This document shows, piece by piece, positions 56,136 to 64,000 of a DNA stretch of 64,000 bases. Below the pieces are notes generated by a model, which was not told the origin of the DNA, searched no databases, and saw nothing but the letters and a program-made list of their open reading frames with translations. The stretch lies in the NCBI RefSeq assembly GCF_947500795.1, contig NZ_CANMTE010000008.1, positions 1 to 64,000 on the forward strand. The letters are read 5' to 3'. The translations under genes were made by a program, and so were the position numbers. Position 1 is the stretch's first letter. Each line of letters opens with the position of its first letter. The DNA comes from an uncultured Gelidibacter sp. GTDB taxonomy: Bacteria; Bacteroidota; Bacteroidia; Flavobacteriales; Flavobacteriaceae.

Positions 56136-56618
56136 ATGAGCAAAATAGGAATCATTATGGGAAGCAAAAGCGATTTGCCAGTTATGCAAGACGCTATTGA
56201 TATTTTAAAACAATTCAACATAGACGTTGAAGTGGATATTGTTTCAGCTCACAGAACTCCTGAAAAATTATTCGATTATGGAAAGAACGCACACACACGC
56301 GGATTTTCAGTAATCATTGCAGGTGCTGGAGGTGCCGCGCATTTACCAGGAATGATAGCATCATTATCGCCATTGCCAGTAATTGGGGTTCCTGTTAAAA
56401 GCAGTAATTCTATTGATGGTTGGGACTCTATCCTATCCATTCTTCAAATGCCAGGCGGTGTTCCGGTAGCTACCGTAGCATTAAACGGCGCTAAAAACGC
56501 AGGGATCTTAGCCGCACAAATCATTGGAAGTTCTGATGCTCAAGTTCAGGAAAGAATTATTGCTTATAAAGAAGATTTAAAAGCTAAAGTAATAGAAACA
56601 GCTAAGGAGTTGAAATAG
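56136..56618 (+). CDS. purE: N5-carboxyaminoimidazole ribonucleotide mutase
   Basis: A 160-residue class I PurE. The conserved GIIMGSKSDLPVMQDA (residues 5-20) holds the Ser-Asp of the active site, then SAHRTPEKL (His, about 42) and IAGAGGAAHLPGMIASLSPLPVIGVP. It moves the carboxylate from N5 to C4 of the imidazole. It forms an octamer in the cytoplasm. A weak hairpin AACC-CGAC/GTCG-GGTT lies just after its stop. Confidence 0.96.
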   Translation: MSKIGIIMGSKSDLPVMQDAIDILKQFNIDVEVDIVSAHRTPEKLFDYGKNAHTRGFSVIIAGAGGAAHLPGMIASLSPLPVIGVPVKSSNSIDGWDSILSILQMPGGVPVATVALNGAKNAGILAAQIIGSSDAQVQERIIAYKEDLKAKVIETAKELK

Positions 56619-56819
56619 AAAACCCCGACAAAGTCGAGGTTCTCTTGCTATTAATCAACTAATAGAGGTTTTTATTTAAAAAAACTTCTTTAAAACTGTG
56701 CGACAAATGTACAGCATATTTTATTCTGAAATCGAAAAAAATATGATAAATAACAGATTGTCAACATTTTATTGTCGCATTCAAATTACAAGAAGTCTAC
56801 ACCACAGAATCAATTTGCT

Positions 56820-58853
56820 ATGAATATCTTAAATACGCCATTTAATACCACCTATAACACAGCACCATTTTCGCAAATAAAGGACGCCGACTTTTTACCT
56901 GCGTTTAAAATTGCCATTGAAGATGCACGTGCAGAAATTGACACTATCATTGCTCAGGAAGCTGATCCTACGTTTGAAAACACTATTGAAGCACTAGAGT
57001 TTTCTGGCCAACAATTGGACCGTATTTCTAGTATATTTTTCAATTTGAATTCGGCAGAAACGAATGATACCATTCAGAAAATTGCTCAGGAAGTTTCTCC
57101 GTTATTATCGGAATTTGGCAATGACATTACGCTAAATGAAGACTTATTTAGAAGGGTAAAAGCGGTATACGACAGTAAAGACAGTTTAGATTTAACTGTG
57201 GAGCAACAAACACTTTTAGACAAACAATACAAGAGTTTTTCTCGCAATGGCGCCAATCTTCCAAAAGATAAAAAACAAAAGTTACGCGCTATTGATAAAG
57301 AATTGAGCCAGCTTAAATTGAAATTTGGCGAAAATGTATTGGCGGAAACAAACAACTTTGAAATGCTCATCACCAATGAAGATGAACTTTCAGGATTGCC
57401 AGAAGGCGTTATGGAAGCGGCAAAGCAATTGGCAGAAAGCAAGAACAAAGAAGGTTGGATGTTTACTTTGGATTACCCAAGCTACATTCCATTTATGACC
57501 TATGCAGACAATAGAGCGCTGAGAGAAAAATTAGCGATTGCTGCAGGCAAAAAAGCCTTTAAAGGTGATGCTTTAGACAATCAAAATAACGTGTTACAAA
57601 TTGCAAAATTACGATTTGAACGCGCTCAATTATTAGGCTACAAAACTCATGCACACTTTGTTTTAGAAGAGCGTATGGCAAAAGCACCTCAAAAGGTTGA
57701 AGAGTTTTTAGAAGAATTAGCCGTAAAAGCGAAACCTGCTGCTTTAAGAGAATTTGAGGAACTTCAAGAGTTTGCTAAAGAATTGGACGGGATAAACGAC
57801 TTACAAAAATGGGATTCTGCGTATTATGCAGAAAAATTAAAACAAAAACGTTTTGATTTAGATGATGAGAAACTTAAACCATATTTCAAATTAGAAAACG
57901 TTATTGACGGCGCATTTAAAGTCGCTCAGAAATTATTCGGACTTGAATTCGAGGAAATCGACACCATCGATAAATATCACGAAGAAGTCCTTACCTATAA
58001 AGTAACAAATGCGGAAGGCGAATTAGTCTCCATTTTTTATGCAGACTTTTTCCCAAGATCAGGAAAACGAAATGGGGCGTGGATGACCGTTTACAAACCT
58101 CAATTTGTAAAAGAAAACAAAAATGAACGTCCGCACATTTCAATCGTGTGCAATTTCACAAAACCAACAAAAACAAAACCATCACTCTTAACATTTAATG
58201 AAGTAACAACGTTATTTCACGAATTTGGCCATGCGCTTCATGGCATGTTAGCCAATACGACCTACCCTAGTTTATCAGGCACAAGTGTTTATTGGGATTT
58301 TGTAGAATTGCCAAGTCAAATATTTGAAAACTGGTGTTACGAGAAAGAAGCCTTAGAGTTATTCGCCACCCATTATCAAACGGGAGAACTCATCTCAATG
58401 GATTTAGTACAAAAAATAAAAGATTCCTCAGCGTTTCATGAAGGAATGCAAACCTTACGTCAACTAAGTTTCGGACTATTGGACATGAGCTGGCATGGAG
58501 CAGACCCAACAGGAATTACGGATGTAAAAGCACAGGAATTGAAAGCATTTGAAGGCACTCAGTTATTTCCTGATGTAAAAGAAAATTGTATGAGCACCTC
58601 ATTTTCTCACATCTTCCAAGGCGGGTACTCTTCAGGATACTATAGCTACAAATGGGCTGAAGTATTGGATGCAGACGCTTTTGAATTCTTTAAGGAAAAA
58701 GGAATTTTTGATAAAGAAGTCGCCACTAAATTCAAGGACAATGTATTATCGCAAGGTGGCATTGAAGACCCAATGATTCTTTACAAACGCTTTAGAGGTA
58801 AAGAGCCGCAACCAGAAGCATTACTAAAACGTGCCGGTCTTATTGAGAAATAA
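56820..58853 (+). CDS. M3-family metallopeptidase (oligopeptidase/Dcp-like)
   Basis: A 677-residue zinc peptidase of the M3 family. The HEFGH motif lies in TLFHEFGHALHGML, with the third ligand Glu about 25 residues later. The N-terminal helical region (about 1-240) closes the tunnel. AFF..FPRSGKRNGAW and YSYKWAEVLDADAFEFF are family signatures. It cleaves peptides of up to about 20 residues, either internally (oligopeptidase A type) or as dipeptides from the C-terminus (Dcp type). No signal peptide is present from the ATG at 56820; the frame runs on upstream from a TTG at 56772, which I do not favour. Confidence 0.93.
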   Translation: MNILNTPFNTTYNTAPFSQIKDADFLPAFKIAIEDARAEIDTIIAQEADPTFENTIEALEFSGQQLDRISSIFFNLNSAETNDTIQKIAQEVSPLLSEFGNDITLNEDLFRRVKAVYDSKDSLDLTVEQQTLLDKQYKSFSRNGANLPKDKKQKLRAIDKELSQLKLKFGENVLAETNNFEMLITNEDELSGLPEGVMEAAKQLAESKNKEGWMFTLDYPSYIPFMTYADNRALREKLAIAAGKKAFKGDALDNQNNVLQIAKLRFERAQLLGYKTHAHFVLEERMAKAPQKVEEFLEELAVKAKPAALREFEELQEFAKELDGINDLQKWDSAYYAEKLKQKRFDLDDEKLKPYFKLENVIDGAFKVAQKLFGLEFEEIDTIDKYHEEVLTYKVTNAEGELVSIFYADFFPRSGKRNGAWMTVYKPQFVKENKNERPHISIVCNFTKPTKTKPSLLTFNEVTTLFHEFGHALHGMLANTTYPSLSGTSVYWDFVELPSQIFENWCYEKEALELFATHYQTGELISMDLVQKIKDSSAFHEGMQTLRQLSFGLLDMSWHGADPTGITDVKAQELKAFEGTQLFPDVKENCMSTSFSHIFQGGYSSGYYSYKWAEVLDADAFEFFKEKGIFDKEVATKFKDNVLSQGGIEDPMILYKRFRGKEPQPEALLKRAGLIEK

Positions 58854-58957
58854 GGGATTTTGTGTAGCGTAGGTATCGATAGTAGTGTGAGATAAACTTA
58901 TCATTTATAGCGTTAAATGCGCTGATGAAATAGCTCCATAATTAGGAATTAATTACC

Positions 58958-58965
58958 TACTTTTG
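58958..58965 (+). promoter_or_regulatory. -7 element before the sigma factor gene
   Basis: TACTTTTG, 23 bp before the ATG at 58988. Confidence 0.5.
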
Positions 58966-58987
58966 ATACAAACAGCGACAAACACAG

Positions 58988-59542
58988 ATGTCAGAACATC
59001 AAATCGACCCAAATAAGTGGATTGAACATTACTCGGATTATCTCTTTAATTATACCATTTCCAGGGTTAATGACCGAGATATCGCCAAAGACCTTATTCA
59101 AGACACTTTTTTTGCAGGCTTAAAGTCAATGAAAAATTTCAAAGGCGAAGCTAGCGAACGCACTTGGCTTATATCTATTTTAAAGCGGAAAATCATCGAT
59201 TATTATCGGAAAATAAATTCCAATAAAGGTCAAGCTGAAGTCAGAATGACCTACAATAATACTGAAGAACATGAAGGCGATTGGCTTGAAGAACGTATAG
59301 AAGATGAAGGCTATTTAAACGCATTGGAGACTCTTGAAAACACTGAACTTGGTGATGCCATTTATGATTGTTTGGATAAATTACCTGAAAAGCAGGCGAC
59401 GGTATTTAAACTGAAAACCATTTTAAATTATGAAACGGAAACCATCTGTAATGAATTAAATATCACTCCGTCTAACTTATGGGTCATTATTCATCGCGCT
59501 AGGATTGCTATGGCAGAATGCATGGAAAAAAACTGGTTATAA
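58988..59542 (+). CDS. ECF-type RNA polymerase sigma factor
   Basis: A 184-residue extracytoplasmic-function sigma factor. Region 2 spans about 15-85 (YLFNYTISRVNDRDIAKDLIQDTFFAGLKSMKNFKGEASERTWLISILKRKIIDYYR). Region 4 spans about 125-175 (LDKLPEKQATVFKLKTILNYETETICNELNITPSNLWVIIHRARIAMAECM). It directs RNA polymerase to a stress or envelope regulon. The gene for a small Cys/His protein follows 8 bp later and is probably its anti-sigma factor. Confidence 0.92.
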   Translation: MSEHQIDPNKWIEHYSDYLFNYTISRVNDRDIAKDLIQDTFFAGLKSMKNFKGEASERTWLISILKRKIIDYYRKINSNKGQAEVRMTYNNTEEHEGDWLEERIEDEGYLNALETLENTELGDAIYDCLDKLPEKQATVFKLKTILNYETETICNELNITPSNLWVIIHRARIAMAECMEKNWL

Positions 59543-59549
59543 TTTAAGC

Positions 59550-59816
59550 ATGTTAAAATCATTATTTATTTCAAAAGAAGAGGCATTCCACATTTGTGAT
59601 AAATCACAATATAAGGAATCATCATTATGGGAAAAGATGAAACTTATGTTTCGCTGTCTGTTTTGTCGCACCACCCGCCACTACGTGGACCGTAACACCA
59701 AATTAACACAAGCCATTGCATCTTCTAAAGTAGAATGTTTAAAGCACAGTGAGCGCGAACTTTTAGAGGCGCAATTAAAAAAGCACCTAAAAAATAAAGT
59801 GCAGCAGCAACCATAA
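59550..59816 (+). CDS. Small putative zinc-binding anti-sigma factor
   Basis: An 88-residue soluble protein with FHICDKSQYKESSLWEKMKLMFRCLFCRTTRHYVDR. The His (about residue 13) and Cys (15) followed by CxxC (34-37) suggest a ZAS-type zinc fold. ZAS anti-sigma factors bind their cognate ECF sigma and release it on oxidation or a signal. There is no transmembrane helix, so the input would be cytoplasmic. It starts 8 bp after the sigma gene. Its last 30 bp overlap the convergent UbiA-like gene. Confidence 0.72.
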   Translation: MLKSLFISKEEAFHICDKSQYKESSLWEKMKLMFRCLFCRTTRHYVDRNTKLTQAIASSKVECLKHSERELLEAQLKKHLKNKVQQQP

Positions 59817-60617
59817 TATAGGCACACTTTCTACCCAAAAAGAACTGTAATAGTCCTTCCTGTTCTTATTGGAGAACGCAATAAACAGAACCGTTACAAA
59901 AGTAATTGTTAAGGTTAGTAAGATGAGTTTTAGAGTTAGTGTTTCTTTCACGAATTCTAACATAAAAAACACCATTGCTAATGCAACACCAATAATTTTC
60001 GTGTTCTTTACCCCAATTTTCTGCGGAATGGTTGCTAATTTTAAGCTGTCATATTTCAAATCTCTAATCTCGAACGGCAACATGAGCAACATCACCAATA
60101 TAAAACGCTGAACCGCCGTAATCCAAACGTCCATATTAAAAATAGCATCCTTATTTAGTACAGGAAGCAAGACCGTTACGCCGGCCCAAACCAAGGCAAT
60201 CACATATACTTTTAATCCGCCGATATTTCTAAGGTTCCGACCTTTATCCATAAATAAATGCCGCGGTAAAAATGGAATGGCATATAAAAAGGTGACTGCG
60301 GCAAAAACGGCAATATAAACTAAGGTCTGATACTCCAATTGCAACGCAAACCACAGCATTAACAAGAAGCAAAAGAATGAAAATACCTGAATAATTTTCA
60401 ACCATTTTGCCAAGCTTCGGTGGTGGAATTTCGCCAAACCAAAATACTTTACAAAATTATAACCTGTAATTGTGGAGAAAAACACGAAGCATAACAACGG
60501 CCAATCGGGTCCTAATTGGAGTTCCAAAAGTGTTACGTACGTCATTGAAAGCACCGCTAAGGCCACGTGGAAACTACTGTTGATATAAAAATCAAATAAA
60601 GACCTCAAACGCTTCAT
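59787..60617 (-). CDS. UbiA-like integral membrane protein
   Basis: A 276-residue protein with about nine hydrophobic segments. The second Asp-rich motif of UbiA prenyltransferases appears as EIRDLKYDSLKLATIPQKIGVK (about residue 180). The first motif, normally NxxxD, is seen only loosely (TGYNFVKYF). Members attach prenyl groups to aromatic rings in the membrane; with a weak first motif the activity is uncertain. Its end overlaps the sigma-factor partner gene by 30 bp on the other strand. Confidence 0.7.
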   Translation of the reverse strand: MKRLRSLFDFYINSSFHVALAVLSMTYVTLLELQLGPDWPLLCFVFFSTITGYNFVKYFGLAKFHHRSLAKWLKIIQVFSFFCFLLMLWFALQLEYQTLVYIAVFAAVTFLYAIPFLPRHLFMDKGRNLRNIGGLKVYVIALVWAGVTVLLPVLNKDAIFNMDVWITAVQRFILVMLLMLPFEIRDLKYDSLKLATIPQKIGVKNTKIIGVALAMVFFMLEFVKETLTLKLILLTLTITFVTVLFIAFSNKNRKDYYSSFWVESVPILWLLLHFIF

Positions 60618-60736
60618 CTTACAAAAATAAGCATTGTGTTAATAAGACTTTCAATTGGTTAAAAACTTTAGATTTAGTTAACTAAAAATGGTCATTATTT
60701 CCGTAAATTCGCGCTTCAAAACACAACTATATTGTA

Positions 60737-63586
60737 ATGAATACAAACGCTTTTGCTCTTCGACATATTGGTCCTGATGAAAACGACCAAAATCAGATGC
60801 TCAAAACCATTGGAGTTGACAGTTTAGATCAACTTATTTCTGAAACTGTTCCTGATGATATCCGATTGAAAAACGGATTGAATCTTGACGAACCAATGAC
60901 GGAATATGAGTATATCAACCACGTTCTTGAACTTTCAAAAAAGAACAAAATCTTCAAATCTTATATCGGTTTAGGCTACCACCCTACTATTGTACCTGCT
61001 GTAATTCAGCGTAACGTACTTGAAAATCCGGGATGGTATACTGCTTACACTCCTTACCAAGCGGAAATTGCGCAAGGGAGATTGGAAGCTCTTTTAAATT
61101 TCCAAACCATGGTTACGGATTTAACCGGAATGGAAATTGCCAACGCATCTTTACTTGATGAAAGTACTGCAGCTGCGGAAGCTATGAGCTTATTGTTCGC
61201 AGTTCGTGATCGTGATCAAAAGAAAAATAACGTCAATAAATTTTTCGTTTCTGACGCTATTTTGCCTCAAACATTATCATTGTTAATGACAAGATCAACA
61301 CCAATCGGTATTGAATTGGTTGTTGGTAATAAAGACGAATTTGACTTCTCATCAGAATTTTTTGGTGCAATCCTACAATATCCTGGAAAAGACGGATTGG
61401 TGAGCGACATTAAATCGTTTATAGAAAAAGCAAATGCCAACCAAATTAAAGTAGCGGTTGCTGCTGATATTTTGAGTTTGGTAAAATTAGAAGCTCCAGG
61501 TAAATTTGGTGCTGATGTAGTTGTTGGAACAACGCAACGTTTCGGAATTCCTATGGGTTACGGTGGTCCACACGCAGCATATTTTGCAACAAAAGAAGCT
61601 TACAAACGCGATTTGCCAGGTCGTATTATTGGTGTTACAAAAGATATGAACGGCAACAGAGCATTACGTATGGCGTTGCAAACACGTGAGCAACACATTA
61701 AACGTGACAAAGCAACTTCAAACATTTGTACTGCACAGGTGCTATTAGCGGTTATGGCTAGTATGTATGCGGTTTATCATGGGCCAAAAGGCTTAACATT
61801 TATTGCAGACAAAGTACACAATACAGCATCTAGCGTTGCAAAAGCCTTGACACAATTAGGATATAAGCAAAAGAATACTTCATTTTTTGACACCATCAAA
61901 ATTGAAGCGAATGCAGAAAACATCAAAAAGATTGCAGAACGTCATGAAGTGAATTTCTTCTATCCAAATGCGGATACGGTAACGATCTCTATCAACCAAA
62001 CCACGTCTTTGCAAGATGCTAATAAAATCATTGCCATTTTTGCTGAGAACCGTGAGAAAGAAACCATCACCCTTACAGCTATTGAGGATGCTAATAACAT
62101 CAATGCAGACTTACAACGTCAAACAGAATTCTTGACTTTAGACGTGTTCAACAAGCACCATTCTGAAACTGAATTGATGCGTTATATCAAAATGTTGGAG
62201 CGTAAGGATTTGTCTTTGAACCACTCTATGATTGCTTTGGGTTCTTGTACGATGAAACTTAACGCTGCTGCAGAAATGTTACCGTTAAGTTGGCCAAATT
62301 GGGGAAGTATTCACCCATTCTGTCCTATTGAACAAGCTGAAGGTTACCAAATTGTATTAAAAGCTCTTGAAGAACAACTGACTGAAATCACAGGTTTTGC
62401 AGGTACTTCATTACAACCAAATTCTGGTGCTCAAGGTGAGTTTGCAGGATTAATGGTGATAAAAGCATATCACGAATCTCGCAACGAAGGACACCGTAAT
62501 ATTTGTTTAATTCCATCATCAGCTCACGGTACAAACCCTGCGAGTGCAGTTATGGCCGGGATGAAAGTTGTGGTTACCAAATCTACGGAAGAAGGTAACA
62601 TTGACGTTGATGATTTACGTGAAAAAGCGATTAAGCATAAAGATAATTTATCTTGTTTGATGGTTACTTATCCATCAACACACGGTGTTTACGAATCTGC
62701 AATTAAAGAAATTACTCAAATTATTCATGACAACGGTGGCCAAGTTTATATGGACGGCGCTAACATGAATGCACAAGTTGGTTTGACTAATCCAGGTAAT
62801 ATTGGAGCAGATGTATGCCATCTTAATTTACATAAAACGTTTGCCATTCCTCACGGTGGTGGCGGACCAGGTGTTGGCCCAATATGTGTGGCTGAACAAT
62901 TAGTTCCATTTTTACCAGGCAATCCATTAATTAAAACTGGAGGAGACCAAGCAATTACGGCTATCTCAGCAGCACCATTTGGTTCATCTTTGGTGTGTTT
63001 AATCTCTTATGGTTACATCAAAATGTTAGGCGCTGAAGGCTTAACAAAAGCGACAACCACTGCTATTTTGAATGCCAACTACATCAAGCAACGTCTGCAA
63101 GGTCATTTTGACACGTTATATTCAGGAGAACGTGGTCGCGCAGCTCATGAGATGATTGTAGATTGTCGTCCATTTAAAGAAAATGGAATTGAGGTGACTG
63201 ATATTGCAAAACGTTTGATGGATTACGGATTCCATGCACCAACTGTTTCTTTCCCAGTGGCAGGAACATTGATGATTGAACCTACTGAAAGTGAAAGCAA
63301 AGAGGAAATGGATCGTTTTTGTGATGCCTTGATTTCTATCAAAAAAGAAATAGACAATGCTTCGAAAGATGATGTTCAGAACGTTCTTAAAAACGCACCA
63401 CATACTTTAGCAATGCTTACTGCTGATCAGTGGGATTTCCCATATTCTAGAGAAACGGCAGCATATCCATTAGATTATATCGCAGAAAACAAGTTTTGGC
63501 CAAGCGTTAGACGTGTTGACGATGCATATGGCGACAGGAATTTAATATGTACCTGTGCTCCTATTGAAGACTATATGGAAGCTTAA
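60737..63586 (+). CDS. gcvP: Glycine dehydrogenase (decarboxylating), P-protein
   Basis: A 949-residue single-chain P-protein of the glycine cleavage system. It uses PLP to decarboxylate glycine and passes the aminomethyl group to the lipoamide of GcvH. The PLP Lys is in HLNLHKTFAIPHGGGGPGVGP (about residue 706). The N-terminal half (RHIGPDENDQNQMLKTIG, GYHPTIVPAVIQRN, TPYQAEIAQGRLEALLNFQ) is the other half of the fold. The length matches fused GcvP, not the two-subunit form. GcvH and GcvT are not in this window. No glycine riboswitch is seen upstream; TAAATTCG about 30 bp before the ATG may be its -7 element. Confidence 0.97.
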   Translation: MNTNAFALRHIGPDENDQNQMLKTIGVDSLDQLISETVPDDIRLKNGLNLDEPMTEYEYINHVLELSKKNKIFKSYIGLGYHPTIVPAVIQRNVLENPGWYTAYTPYQAEIAQGRLEALLNFQTMVTDLTGMEIANASLLDESTAAAEAMSLLFAVRDRDQKKNNVNKFFVSDAILPQTLSLLMTRSTPIGIELVVGNKDEFDFSSEFFGAILQYPGKDGLVSDIKSFIEKANANQIKVAVAADILSLVKLEAPGKFGADVVVGTTQRFGIPMGYGGPHAAYFATKEAYKRDLPGRIIGVTKDMNGNRALRMALQTREQHIKRDKATSNICTAQVLLAVMASMYAVYHGPKGLTFIADKVHNTASSVAKALTQLGYKQKNTSFFDTIKIEANAENIKKIAERHEVNFFYPNADTVTISINQTTSLQDANKIIAIFAENREKETITLTAIEDANNINADLQRQTEFLTLDVFNKHHSETELMRYIKMLERKDLSLNHSMIALGSCTMKLNAAAEMLPLSWPNWGSIHPFCPIEQAEGYQIVLKALEEQLTEITGFAGTSLQPNSGAQGEFAGLMVIKAYHESRNEGHRNICLIPSSAHGTNPASAVMAGMKVVVTKSTEEGNIDVDDLREKAIKHKDNLSCLMVTYPSTHGVYESAIKEITQIIHDNGGQVYMDGANMNAQVGLTNPGNIGADVCHLNLHKTFAIPHGGGGPGVGPICVAEQLVPFLPGNPLIKTGGDQAITAISAAPFGSSLVCLISYGYIKMLGAEGLTKATTTAILNANYIKQRLQGHFDTLYSGERGRAAHEMIVDCRPFKENGIEVTDIAKRLMDYGFHAPTVSFPVAGTLMIEPTESESKEEMDRFCDALISIKKEIDNASKDDVQNVLKNAPHTLAMLTADQWDFPYSRETAAYPLDYIAENKFWPSVRRVDDAYGDRNLICTCAPIEDYMEA

Positions 63587-63769
63587 TTTTGCTATCTACT
63601 ACTATCATAAAGCGCTCTTTAATCTATTTAATGGGCGCTTTATTATTGATTTATATTTGAAGTATGGTTTTTTTTTATAATTTGGCAAAAATCGCTAAAA
63701 ATCATCCTAATTAGCCATACGCAAAACGAATATTAAGTACATTAGAGAATTGAATAAATTTCAAAGAAA

Positions 63770-64000
63770 ATGACAATAAAGATTACTGGCACCGGTAGCT
63801 ACATCCCTGAAAGTATTGAAAAAAATGAAGCCTTTCATAATCATCAATTTCTAAATGTTGACGGTTCGAACATTACACAACCTAATCCTGTGATCATTGA
63901 AAAATTCAAGGCCATTACAGGTATTAACGAACGCCGCTATGCTTTTGATCATTTAACCTCATCTGATCTCGCATTTTTTGCGGCTGAAAAGGCCATTGCC
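63770..64000 (+). CDS. Ketoacyl-ACP synthase III, N-terminal part
   Basis: The first 77 codons of a gene cut by the window end. MTIKITGTGSYIPESIEKNEAF opens the thiolase fold of KAS III, and KFKAITGINERRYAFDHLTSSDLAFFAAEKAIA is the FabH-family block before the catalytic Cys, which lies outside. It would condense acetyl-CoA with malonyl-ACP or a related starter reaction; the full gene is needed to tell FabH from the many Bacteroidota paralogs. Note that the island carries a FabF, so condensing enzymes occur twice in the window. Confidence 0.82.
   Translation, partial: MTIKITGTGSYIPESIEKNEAFHNHQFLNVDGSNITQPNPVIIEKFKAITGINERRYAFDHLTSSDLAFFAAEKAIA

Noticed and set aside
60618..60736. Glycine riboswitch upstream of gcvP
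   Set aside because: The gap is too short and has none of the conserved glycine-aptamer elements that I could find.

Overview
The window looks like the chromosome of a marine- or host-type member of Flavobacteriaceae (Bacteroidota). The evidence is low GC, many short lipoproteins with a Cys shortly after the signal core, promoters of the TAnnTTTG (-7) type, few Shine-Dalgarno sites, and typical housekeeping proteins (TyrS, Obg, PurK/PurE, GcvP, an HPRT-adenylate kinase fusion).

Positions 1-10,800 are an accessory array of small one-gene cassettes (bleomycin-resistance-like VOC protein, AAA ATPase, secreted and lipid-anchored proteins of unknown function, a RelE/ParE toxin-antitoxin pair). 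They are separated by structured repeats of about 90-140 bp. Several cassettes begin with GTTGGCAAT or GTTAGCTGT and end with the exact reverse complement, the logic of integron attC cassettes, but no integrase is present here. An IS110-family element (transposase 2944-3999) has split one repeat.

Positions 11,160-36,244 are mostly chromosomal: a GreA/B-like factor, polysaccharide deacetylase, serine hydrolase, TyrS, intradiol-dioxygenase-like protein, EEP hydrolase, GH20 hexosaminidase, SDR, and a cluster with two pirins, an AraC regulator, YceI and a quinone reductase. Directly upstream of tyrS there is a short reading frame with six Tyr codons, an intrinsic terminator, and a 10-bp complement between the reading frame and the terminator arm. 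Together these form a complete ribosome-mediated attenuator.

Positions 36,423-48,935 are a mobilizable island of about 12.5 kb inserted at the 3' end of an initiator tRNA-Met gene. Its own tRNA terminator is left stranded at the far end. The island carries an sce7726-sce7725-RES operon (candidate defence system), an RteC-like regulator, a TetR-FabF-SnoaL-Tet(X) operon, a CatB-type acetyltransferase, MobA/MobB, a likely oriT, and a large serine recombinase that reads into the tRNA.

Positions 49,000-64,000 are housekeeping: LRR protein, DUF4136 lipoprotein, SDR, ion channel, Obg, HPRT-Adk fusion, purK-purE, M3 peptidase, ECF sigma factor with a small Cys/His partner, UbiA-like membrane protein, gcvP, and the start of a KAS III gene cut by the window end.
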